A stretch of DNA of 64,000 nucleotides from Micromonospora echinospora (GTDB lineage: Bacteria > Actinomycetota > Actinomycetes > Mycobacteriales > Micromonosporaceae). The notes beneath the pieces were generated by a model. It did not search any database. It was not told where the DNA came from and saw nothing but the letters and a program-made list of their open reading frames with translations. The translations under genes and the position numbers were made by a program. Location of the stretch: contig NZ_LT607413.1 of the NCBI RefSeq assembly GCF_900091495.1, positions 2,604,001 through 2,668,000 of the forward strand, read 5' to 3'. Shown here piece after piece: positions 57,501-64,000 of this stretch (position 1 is its first letter; each line of letters starts with the position of its first letter).

Positions 57501-58502
57501 CAGGTCGGCGCCGTCGAGCACCACCACCACGTGCGGCCCGTGCGTCGCCGGCCCGGTCGGGCTGAACCGCGAGCGGTTGCCCAGCACCTCGCCGAGGAGC
57601 TGTTCCAGGTCGGTCGCCGCGCTGGTGACCAGACGGACCGGGCCGAGCGCGTCGGTCCGCCCCGGGTGGTGGGCGTGCGGCAGCCACTTGACCCACTCCC
57701 AGGCGCTCCGCCGTTCCGGGCCGGCGCAGACCGCGACGAGCAGCTCGTCCGGGGCGTGGAAGACGGCGAGCTGGGTCAGCATCGTCCGGGCCAGCGCCTG
57801 CGCCGACGGCGAGCCGGTCGTCCGGACCGTTGGGTCGCCCACGTCACCGCGCAGGTGGACCCGGGCGAAGCTGCGCAGCGAGAGGGCCACCGGCAGGTCC
57901 GGCACCACCGAGTAGGCGTCGAGGAACCGGCGGAGCGCGCCGGCAGTCATCGGCTCCAGCTCCTCCAGCGGCCGCGTGGTCGGTGGCACCAGCGGGGTGG
58001 CCAGGGTCTGCGGCCCGAGCGCGACCCGGACGACGGCGAAGTCCGGATCGGTGGGGCGGCGCTCCCACACCCGGTGACTGTCGACGGTGGACCAGAGCCG
58101 GGTCGGGTCGGGGTGCCGGTAGAACAGGCCGGCGCGCTGCCGGCCGGCGTTCCGGCGGACCTGGCGGCGCAGCACGGAGAGGTGGCGAAGGTACTCCCGC
58201 CGGGCGGCCATCATCTCGGACTTCTTCGGGGTGCCGGCGGCACTGCCCCAGGAGGTGACCAGCATGGCCAGCGAGGAGAGCCCGAACATGCCACCGACCA
58301 CGTAGGAGTACGCGCCGCCGCCCCGGCCGAACATCATCGCCATGGCCACCGTCCCGCCGAGCATCGGCAGGAGCATGAGCAACTGCTGCCACCGGCCGCC
58401 GGTGACCTCGGGGATCTCCGGGGGCGCCTCGACCGGGAGCTCGCCGACCGGGATCTCCGGAGCCGGGCGTCGCGGCGGTCGCTTGATGACGACAGTGGAC
58501 AC
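54534..58502 (-). CDS. eccC: Type VII secretion ATPase EccC
   Basis: 1322 aa from GTG 58502 with GGGGAGGG upstream. Two membrane helices (about 38-80) precede three FtsK/SpoIIIE-type ATPase domains. The P-loops are GATGSGKSE (about 476), GAPQSGKSG (about 840) and GDAECGKSS (about 1130), and the first has a full Walker B (LLVICDEFSELL). EccC drives ESX secretion and recognises substrate signal peptides. Fused Ca/Cb architecture is as in Streptomyces and most actinobacteria outside mycobacterial ESX-1. Confidence 0.95.
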   Translation of the reverse strand: MSTVVIKRPPRRPAPEIPVGELPVEAPPEIPEVTGGRWQQLLMLLPMLGGTVAMAMMFGRGGGAYSYVVGGMFGLSSLAMLVTSWGSAAGTPKKSEMMAARREYLRHLSVLRRQVRRNAGRQRAGLFYRHPDPTRLWSTVDSHRVWERRPTDPDFAVVRVALGPQTLATPLVPPTTRPLEELEPMTAGALRRFLDAYSVVPDLPVALSLRSFARVHLRGDVGDPTVRTTGSPSAQALARTMLTQLAVFHAPDELLVAVCAGPERRSAWEWVKWLPHAHHPGRTDALGPVRLVTSAATDLEQLLGEVLGNRSRFSPTGPATHGPHVVVVLDGADLTGATQITSDGGIDAVTVVDLDTPPPRLLDRTTLVLEVRDGRLHSYAADTHAEVGVADQLPITDAEAVARRLAPLRLATTATGSDTPHRTEPGLPELLGLGDPENFSVEQGWTPRAPRDRLRVPIGVGTDGGAIELDLKESAQDGMGPHGLLIGATGSGKSELLRTLVLGLAATHSSEVLNFVLVDFKGGATFASFDRLPHTAAVITNLEDALPLVDRMADALNGELTRRQELLRRAGNFASLRDYERARAAGTPLAPLPSLLVICDEFSELLFHKPDFIDLFVQIGRLGRSLGVHLLLASQRLEEGRLRGLDTHLSYRIGLRTFSALESRTVLGVPDAHELPRSPGHGYLRFGTEPLVRFRAAYVSGAAHRHGAGTGVDSAGTARLLAFSTHLVPVPEPVPSPRPVEEERDGGETLLDVLVGRIAGQGPPAHQVWLPPLESSPTLDDLLGPVGVDPARGLTFGNPELHGALQVPVALVDRPYDQRRDLLWLALDGATGHVAVVGAPQSGKSGLLRTLICTLALTHTPHEVQVYCLDFGGGGLGALRDLPHVGGVAGRADPTSVRRTVGEVAALLAEREQRFAELGVESMAAYRQRRAALAATGQPVSDPFGDVFLVVDGWATLRGEYDDLEGPVTDLAGRGLAYGVHVVATALRWLDFRPAIRDLFGSRLELRLGDPSDSGVARQAAANVPENSPGRGITAERLHFLGAVPRLATPGGDTGDLVKAVAGAWAGPAAPAVRLLPPVLSYAELDLSRSTGLRLPVGIAEADLCQVVLDFAAEPHFVVFGDAECGKSSFLRALATSITRRFTPEQARVILVDYRRSLLGAIGTDHLIGYGTAAAGTAELIESVAGYMQRRIPGPEVTAAQLRERSWWSGPELFVLVDDYDLVATGPANPLRALEEHLPQARDVGLHLVLVRRSGGAGRAQYEPIVQRLRELSTAGLVMTGSPEEGALVGPVRPGPLPPGRGRLVTRREGVRLVQLAYLPPM

Positions 58503-58597
58503 TCACCCTCCCCGGTGCGCTCGGTAACCCGAGCCTGGCTCATGGTAGGTAAAGTGCTGCCGTCCGCGCACGCCACCTGACGGGGAGTGAGACGTCG

Positions 58598-60001
58598 ATG
58601 TCAGCCGGGCTCGCCCGCGTCACCATCAGCGCGCCGCAGCGGCGGTTGGACGTGGCGCTGCCGGAGCAGGTGCCCCTCGCTGAACTCCTCCCCGAGGTGC
58701 TCCGGCACGCCGGTGAGGGGCTCGCCGACGACGGCGAACGACACGGCGGCTGGGTGCTGCGCCGCACCGACGGCGCCGTGCTGGCGACCGGTCAGGCCCT
58801 GCACGCCCAGGGCGTCCGCGACGGCGAGGTGCTGCACCTCGTCCCGGCCCACGCGCACTGGCCCGAACTCGAGTACGACGACGTGGTGGAGGTCATCGCC
58901 GAGGGTGCGCGTCGCCGGGGCGCCGCCTGGTCACCGGCCGCCACCCGGGCCGCCGCGCTGGCCGGGGCCGCCGTGCCGCTCGCCGTCGGACTGGTCGCGC
59001 TCACCGCCAGCGGTCCCGACCACCCGGCGGACTGGCTGGTCGCGGCGGCGGTGGCCGTCCTGCTCGCGATGGCCGGCGGCGTGGCCTCCCGGGCGTACGG
59101 GGACGGCCCGGCCGGCGCCACCCTGGGCGGATACGCCCTGCCGTACGCCTTCGCCGCCGGTGCGCTGCTGGTCAGCTCCGGTGACCCGGTCTCCCCGCTC
59201 GGCCCGTTGCGCTGGCTCGGCGCGCCCGAACTGCTGGCCGGCTCGGTCACCCTGCTCCTCGTGGCGGTGCTCGGCCTGTTCGGCGTCGCCGCAAGGCTGC
59301 GGGTCTTCGTCGCCGGAGCCACGGTCGGGCTGCTCGGCGCGGCCAGCGCCCTGCTCGGCCTCGTCCTCACCCCCGCCGGTGCCGCCGCGGTCCTGCTCAG
59401 CGCCCTGGTCTTCGTGGTCGGCATGCTGCCCCTGCTCGCCATCCGCCTCGGCAAGGTGCCGCTGCCCCCGATCACGCTGCCGGCCACCACCGACGGCGGG
59501 TACGGCCCCGGTGTCCGCGACCTGCCGGACACCGGTCGGGTGCACGCGGCGGTGGCCCGCACCGAGGAGACGCTGACCGGGATGCTGCTCGGGCACGCGG
59601 TGCTGACGGTGGCCGCCGCGCTCGTGCTCACCGCGACCGGGGGGCTCGCCGGCCGGATCCTGGTCGCCGTCGCCGCGGCGGTGCTGCTGCTGCGGGCGCG
59701 CCTCTTCGTGGCGCTGCGGCAGCGGGTGCCGACCCTTTCCGCCGGACTGGCGACACTCGCCGTGCTGGGCGTCGCCCTGGTCGACCGGGCCGGCCCGGTG
59801 GCCCTGCTCGGGCTGGTCGCCGCCGGGCTGGTGGTCGCCCTGCTCACCGTGGCGGCCGGCGCGACGTACTCGCGGCGTCCGGTCTCGCCGTACCTCGGTC
59901 GGGCGGCCGACCTGACCGACACGCTGCTGGTGGTCGCGGTGGTCCCGGTGGCCTGCGCGGTGCTCGACCTGTACGACCGGGCCCGGGGGCTGCTCGGCTG
60001 A
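58598..60001 (+). CDS. eccD: Type VII secretion membrane protein EccD
   Basis: 467 aa from ATG 58598 (GGGGAGTGAG upstream). The N-terminal ubiquitin-like domain (about 1-90) is followed by eleven hydrophobic helices (from about 115), as in EccD, the pore component of ESX systems. It is divergent from eccC. No eccB, eccE or WXG100/esx gene was found in the window. Confidence 0.9.
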   Translation: MSAGLARVTISAPQRRLDVALPEQVPLAELLPEVLRHAGEGLADDGERHGGWVLRRTDGAVLATGQALHAQGVRDGEVLHLVPAHAHWPELEYDDVVEVIAEGARRRGAAWSPAATRAAALAGAAVPLAVGLVALTASGPDHPADWLVAAAVAVLLAMAGGVASRAYGDGPAGATLGGYALPYAFAAGALLVSSGDPVSPLGPLRWLGAPELLAGSVTLLLVAVLGLFGVAARLRVFVAGATVGLLGAASALLGLVLTPAGAAAVLLSALVFVVGMLPLLAIRLGKVPLPPITLPATTDGGYGPGVRDLPDTGRVHAAVARTEETLTGMLLGHAVLTVAAALVLTATGGLAGRILVAVAAAVLLLRARLFVALRQRVPTLSAGLATLAVLGVALVDRAGPVALLGLVAAGLVVALLTVAAGATYSRRPVSPYLGRAADLTDTLLVVAVVPVACAVLDLYDRARGLLG

Positions 60002-60039
60002 GCGGCCCCCGGGCCCGGTGCGAGACTGTCGGGTTACCG

Positions 60040-60546
60040 TCAGTGCGTGGCTTCGCCGCGCGCCACGGCCTCCTGGTGCCGCCGGTACGACGCCCGGATC
60101 TCCGCCTCGGCCTCGGTACGCCCCACCCAGGTCGCGCCCTCGACCGACTTCCCCGGCTCCAGGTCCTTGTACACCTCGAAGAAGTGCTGGATCTCCAGCC
60201 GGTCGAACTCGCCCAGGTGGTGGATGTCGCGCAGGTGCTCCTGGCGCGGGTCCTCGTAGGGTACGCAGAGGACCTTGTCGTCGCCGCCCTTCTCGTCGGT
60301 CATCCGGAACATGCCGATGGTGCGGCAGCGGATCAGGCAGCCCGGGAAGGTGGGTTCGGGCACGAGCACCAGAGCGTCCAGCGGGTCGCCGTCCTCACCC
60401 AGGGTGCCCTCGATGAAGCCGTAGTCGGCCGGGTACTGCGTGGACGTGAAGAGCGTGCGGTCCAGCCTGATCCGGCCGGTCGCGTGGTCCACCTCGTATT
60501 TGTTGCGGTGACCCTTGGGGATCTCAACCGTGACGTCGAAATCCAT
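60040..60546 (-). CDS. ppa: Inorganic pyrophosphatase
   Basis: 168 aa from ATG 60546 with GGGAGCGTGAG upstream. It hydrolyses pyrophosphate to phosphate with Mg2+. Family I signature [14 protein letters not shown] (metal aspartates) and [30 protein letters not shown] and [12 protein letters not shown] are visible. Length is typical for bacterial PPase. Divergent from dacB-like gene. Confidence 0.96.
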   Translation of the reverse strand: MDFDVTVEIPKGHRNKYEVDHATGRIRLDRTLFTSTQYPADYGFIEGTLGEDGDPLDALVLVPEPTFPGCLIRCRTIGMFRMTDEKGGDDKVLCVPYEDPRQEHLRDIHHLGEFDRLEIQHFFEVYKDLEPGKSVEGATWVGRTEAEAEIRASYRRHQEAVARGEATH

Positions 60547-60693
60547 CTCACGCTCCCTACGTTTGCCGACGCTGGCTAACGAACAGCGACACCCCCGGAC
60601 GGGGCGATGCGCACCCGCCGGCGTCGGACGCCGCATAGTCTTCGGACCGAAGTAGTGTCGCCCAAGCCGATTTTCGTGGGGGAGGAGGGGGCT

Positions 60694-62466
60694 GTGGGGA
60701 GGGAAGACTCACACTACCGCGTGGGGGGTGACCATGCTCCGGGTCGCCCCGAGCGGGCCACCGGTCGGGTGGCGGTACCCGGGGCGCACGGTCCCGCGCA
60801 GGTGTCGCCCGCCCCGACGGGCACCCACCCCCGACCGGAGGCCCCCGGCACCGGGCAGCCGCCGCCCCCGGTCTACCGGCCGCCGGCCCGGCCCGCCGAC
60901 ACCACCCCGAACCCCGGCAGTGCCTTCCCGGTGTCCCCCGGGGCGCCGGCCGTGACCGGGGCCGCGCCGCCCGGACCGCCCGTTCCGCCGCCGGTGGCCG
61001 AGGGGAACCCGCCGCCGGACGGCGGCGGGACGACCCCGCGTCGACGGCGCACCCTGGTGTCGGTGCTGGCGACCGTCCTGCTGCTGGTCGTCGCCGGGGT
61101 CGGCCTGGTCGTGGTCCGGCCCGGCCCGGTGGCCGGCTGGCTCGGCGACGACGCCGAACCGACGGTGGACGCCCGGGCGCCGGAGGCCGCTCCCGTTCCC
61201 GTGCTGGCGCTGCCGGCCGGCACCGCCCCCGTGCCGACCATGGAGGGGATGCGGGCCGTGCTCGAACCGCTGGTCGGCGCGCCGGCGCTGGGCAGCCGGG
61301 TCAACGTGTCGGTCACCGACGTCGTGACCGGCCAGGAGCTCTACGGCCGGGGCCCGGACGACGGCACCGTGCCCGCCTCGGTCACCAAGCTGGTCACCGG
61401 CGTGACCGTACTGGCCGCACGCGGCCCCGCCTACCGGATCGGCACCCGGGCCGTGGCCGGTGCGGCGCCCGGCGAGGTGGTGATCGTCGGCGGGGGTGAC
61501 CCGACGCTGGCCATCGACGCCAACGGTTTCTATCCCGGTGCGGCCCGACTGGATCTCCTCGCCGAGCAGGTGAAGCAGGCCCTCGGGGGGACTCCCCCCA
61601 GCAAGGTGACGGTCGACTCGACGCTCTTTCCCGGCCCCGTGCACGAGCCGGGCTGGGACTCCGACATCCCCACCGGGGGGTACGGCAGCGCGATCACCGC
61701 GCTGATGACCGACGGGGCACGCCGCGACCCGGACGCCGGCCCGAAGGGCGCCGAGCGCTACCGGGACCCCGACCTCGCCGCGGCACGGGCGTTCGCGAAG
61801 CTCCTCGGTGTGCCGGCCGGGACGGAGGTCGAGCGGGGGAAGGCCCCGACCGGTGGCGGCGAGGCCGCGCCCGCCGGGACGCCCGCTCCTGGCACCGAGT
61901 TGGGCAAGGTCGAGTCACCCCCGATGATCCGGCTGGTCGACATCATGATCACGGACAGCGACAACGTGGTCGCCGAGGCGTTGGCCCGCCAGGTCGCGCT
62001 CGCCCGCGACCAGCCGGCGTCGTTCGTCGGGGCGGCCACCGCGATGGACCAGGTGGCGACCGAGCTCGGGCTGCCCGCCGACGAGCTCGCGCTGGCCGAC
62101 GGCAGTGGGCTGTCGCGTACCAACCGGATCAGTCCGTCCCTGCTCACCGACCTGATCGCGCTGGCCGGCAACGGCACCCGGCCCGAGCTGGCCGGGATCT
62201 TCGGTGGCCTGCCGGTCGGCGGCTGGTCCGGCACCCTCGACGACCGGTTCGGCACGGAGGCCACCCGCGCTGGCGCCGGCGTGGTGCGGGCCAAGACCGG
62301 GACGTTGACCGGGGTGCACGCGATCGCCGGACTGGTCACCACCGCCGAGGGACGCCTGCTCAGCTTCGCGATCCTCACCGACCGCACCCCGCCGAACGCC
62401 CCGGACGCCACCCGGCTGGCCCTCGACCGGATCGGGGCGGCGCTGGCCGGCTGCGGCTGCCGCTGA
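60694..62466 (+). CDS. dacB: D-Ala-D-Ala carboxypeptidase/endopeptidase (PBP4/DacB type)
   Basis: 590 aa from GTG 60694 with a strong GGAGGAGGGG upstream. The cytoplasmic N-terminal 135 residues are Pro/Gly-rich, then comes one membrane helix (about 140-160). The S13 peptidase domain has the active-site SxxK in [14 protein letters not shown] in [12 protein letters not shown] and KTG in [11 protein letters not shown]. It trims peptidoglycan stem peptides outside the membrane. A short GC-rich hairpin-like sequence follows the stop. Confidence 0.93.
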   Translation: MGREDSHYRVGGDHAPGRPERATGRVAVPGAHGPAQVSPAPTGTHPRPEAPGTGQPPPPVYRPPARPADTTPNPGSAFPVSPGAPAVTGAAPPGPPVPPPVAEGNPPPDGGGTTPRRRRTLVSVLATVLLLVVAGVGLVVVRPGPVAGWLGDDAEPTVDARAPEAAPVPVLALPAGTAPVPTMEGMRAVLEPLVGAPALGSRVNVSVTDVVTGQELYGRGPDDGTVPASVTKLVTGVTVLAARGPAYRIGTRAVAGAAPGEVVIVGGGDPTLAIDANGFYPGAARLDLLAEQVKQALGGTPPSKVTVDSTLFPGPVHEPGWDSDIPTGGYGSAITALMTDGARRDPDAGPKGAERYRDPDLAAARAFAKLLGVPAGTEVERGKAPTGGGEAAPAGTPAPGTELGKVESPPMIRLVDIMITDSDNVVAEALARQVALARDQPASFVGAATAMDQVATELGLPADELALADGSGLSRTNRISPSLLTDLIALAGNGTRPELAGIFGGLPVGGWSGTLDDRFGTEATRAGAGVVRAKTGTLTGVHAIAGLVTTAEGRLLSFAILTDRTPPNAPDATRLALDRIGAALAGCGCR

Positions 62467-62559
62467 CCCCGCCGGGCCGGGCCGGGCCAGCGGGCCTGGG
62501 CCGGCCGCCGACGGCGCGAGCCCGGGTGGGGGTGTACCGGCGCGGGTACGGTGGGGTGC

Positions 62560-63627
62560 ATGGCGCAGTTCGTGGACTGGGATCTGGCCGCCGCCACCGC
62601 GGGGGCACTGGGCAAGTCGGGGCCCCGGGTCTCGTACGCAGAGGCGACCGAGGTGGTGGGCGACCTGCGGCGGCTGACCGACGAGGCGGCCGAGCACGTG
62701 GCCGAGTACACCGGTCTGCGCGCGCAGGTCGCGCACCCGCCGGTGCGGGTGGTGGACCGCCGGGACTGGGCGGCCACCAACATCGCCGGACTGCGCGAGG
62801 TGATCACCCCGCTGGTCAGCCGGCTCTCCGGCGACAAACAGCCGGGCGCGCTCACCGAGGCGATCGGCTCCCGGCTCACCGGGGTGCAGGCCGGAACCGT
62901 GCTGGCCTACCTCTCCGGTCGGGTGCTCGGTCAGTACGAGGTCTTCTCCGCCGACCCGGGCCAACTGCTCCTGGTCGCCCCGAACATCGTGGAGGTCGAG
63001 CGCAAGCTTCAGGCCGACCCGCGCGACTTCCGCCTCTGGGTCTGCCTGCACGAGGTGACCCACCGGACCCAGTTCACCGCCGTGCCGTGGATGCGGGCCT
63101 ACTTCCTCGGTGAGGTGCAGGCCTTCGTCGACGCCTCCCAGGGCGGCGAGCACCTGCTGGAGCGGCTGCGGCGCGGGGTCGCCACCCTCTCCGACGCGAT
63201 CAAGGACCCGGAGAGCCGGGCCAGCGTGTTGGACATCGTCCAGACGCCGGGCCAGCGTGCGGTGCTCGACCGGTTGACGGCGCTGATGACCCTGCTCGAA
63301 GGGCACGCCGAGTTCGTCATGGACGGCGTCGGCCCGGAGGTCATCCCGAGCGTGGAGCGGATCCGGGCCGGGTTCAACCGGCGCCGGGAGGCGGGCAACC
63401 CGCTGGAGAAGGCGATCCGCCGGCTGCTCGGGGTGGAGGTCAAGATGCGCCAGTACGCCGAGGGGCGCAAGTTCGTGCACGGCGTGGTGGAACGGGTCGG
63501 CATGGCCGGCTTCAACCGGATCTTCAGCTCCCCGTTGACCCTGCCCCGGCTGGAGGAGTTGGGCGACCCGGACGCCTGGGTGGCCCGCGTGCACGGTCCG
63601 GCCGGCCCGCTGCCGACGGCCGGCTGA
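62560..63627 (+). CDS. Zinc-dependent metallopeptidase of the DUF2342 family
   Basis: 355 aa from ATG 62560. The zinc motif is HEVTH in [15 protein letters not shown] (about residue 168), with a candidate third ligand Glu in [11 protein letters not shown] (about 250). The family (DUF2342, also called F420-biosynthesis-associated) is common in actinobacteria and precedes tilS, as here. The real substrate is unknown, and the 'F420' label rests on gene co-occurrence. Confidence 0.92.
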   Translation: MAQFVDWDLAAATAGALGKSGPRVSYAEATEVVGDLRRLTDEAAEHVAEYTGLRAQVAHPPVRVVDRRDWAATNIAGLREVITPLVSRLSGDKQPGALTEAIGSRLTGVQAGTVLAYLSGRVLGQYEVFSADPGQLLLVAPNIVEVERKLQADPRDFRLWVCLHEVTHRTQFTAVPWMRAYFLGEVQAFVDASQGGEHLLERLRRGVATLSDAIKDPESRASVLDIVQTPGQRAVLDRLTALMTLLEGHAEFVMDGVGPEVIPSVERIRAGFNRRREAGNPLEKAIRRLLGVEVKMRQYAEGRKFVHGVVERVGMAGFNRIFSSPLTLPRLEELGDPDAWVARVHGPAGPLPTAG

Positions 63628-63637
63628 CCGCCGGGCC

Positions 63638-64000
63638 GTGGCCGCGCTCGCACCGGCGGTAGCCGCGATCCGGGTCGCCGTCCGCCGGGCACTGGTCGGG
63701 TTGCCGGCCGCCGGTCCGGTCCTGGTGGCCTGTTCGGGGGGCGCCGACTCGCTCGCCCTCGCCGCGGCCACCGCCTTCGTCGCGCCCCGGCTGGGCCGCC
63801 CGGCCGGGCTGGTCACCGTCGACCACGGCCTCCAGGCCGGCTCCGCCGAGCGGGCCGCCGCCGTGGCCCGGTGGGCGGAGGAGACCGGGTTCGCCCCGGT
63901 GGAATCCGTCCGGGTACGTGTCGCGGGCCGCCCCGGCGGTCCGGAGGGTGCCGCGCGCGAGGCCCGCTACCAGGCGCTGGCCGAGGCCGGCCGGCGGTAC
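63638..64000 (+). CDS. tilS: tRNA(Ile)-lysidine synthase (partial, N-terminus)
   Basis: The first 121 codons of an open frame that runs off the window, from GTG 63638, 10 nt after the previous stop. The PP-loop ATP-binding motif [14 protein letters not shown] is near residue 32, and [16 protein letters not shown] follows. TilS converts the anticodon C34 of tRNA-Ile(CAU) to lysidine. The order DUF2342-tilS (then usually hpt and ftsH) is conserved in actinobacteria. Confidence 0.9.
   Translation, partial: MAALAPAVAAIRVAVRRALVGLPAAGPVLVACSGGADSLALAAATAFVAPRLGRPAGLVTVDHGLQAGSAERAAAVARWAEETGFAPVESVRVRVAGRPGGPEGAAREARYQALAEAGRRY

Overview
The window is chromosomal DNA of a high-GC actinobacterium, most likely Micromonosporaceae (Micromonospora-like). 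The evidence is very high GC in third codon positions, frequent GTG starts, 1-4 nt start/stop overlaps, a WblA/WhiB4-type regulator, a type VII secretion (ESX) core, and a gene order that matches the mycobacterial block around whiB4-crp-nth-marP.

Layout. (a) 1-9.1 kb: a small peptide gene with its own terminator, an alpha/beta hydrolase, a secreted 5'-nucleotidase, a secreted repeat/DNRLRE-like protein, hypothetical proteins, and an ECF sigma factor overlapping a membrane partner gene. (b) 9.15-18.26 kb: an accessory island at the 3' end of a tRNA-Pro(CGG) gene (18181-18257, minus strand). The tRNA 3' end is repeated at about 9165 and 14060. Each copy has a hairpin terminator on its left; two also have a truncated tyrosine-integrase C-terminus. 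The parts hold a TetR/aldo-keto reductase pair with two matching operators, a decayed IS630-type transposase, a large unassigned gene, and two divergent XRE-TPR regulators with small partner genes. (c) 18.3-28.6 kb: a conserved core with a YkuE-like phosphoesterase, YqeY protein, PonA2-type PBP, WblA, two ArsA-like ATPases, a small DUF4177-like protein, RidA and a metallo-beta-lactamase-fold hydrolase.

(d) 28.6-45.5 kb: a block that separates this core from its usual crp neighbour. It holds a 1246-aa zinc-ribbon/adenylate-cyclase/ATPase/TPR protein, a membrane Ser/Thr kinase, a solute-binding lipoprotein coupled to a polytopic membrane protein, a TetR-led operon (AtuA-like protein, carboxyltransferase, biotin carboxylase, acyl-CoA dehydrogenase) that looks like branched-chain or acyclic-terpenoid acyl-CoA catabolism, and a 311-bp non-coding element with perfect 13-bp terminal inverted repeats and a 6-bp target duplication. 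(e) 45.6-51.8 kb: the core resumes with Crp, an adenosylcobinamide amidohydrolase, CapA-like lipoprotein, Nth, a thioredoxin-like lipoprotein, a NUDIX hydrolase and a MarP-type membrane serine protease. (f) 51.9-60.0 kb: a proline-rich membrane protein, then the ESX genes mycP and eccC (minus) divergent from eccD (plus); eccB, eccE and WXG100 substrates are not in the window. (g) 60.0-64.0 kb: inorganic pyrophosphatase, a DacB-type carboxypeptidase, a DUF2342 zinc metallopeptidase and the start of tilS, cut by the window end.

How they work together: several modules concern the cell envelope (PBP, DacB, MarP, ESX, CapA-like) and signalling (adenylate cyclase with Crp, Ser/Thr kinase, ECF sigma). 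Functions rest on motifs and family knowledge; no database search was possible. The most unusual items are the tRNA-Pro triplication, the MITE-like element at 44378-44688, a palindrome inside the AtuA-like gene, and small genes easily missed (15571-15735, 27029-27184, 43517-43567).
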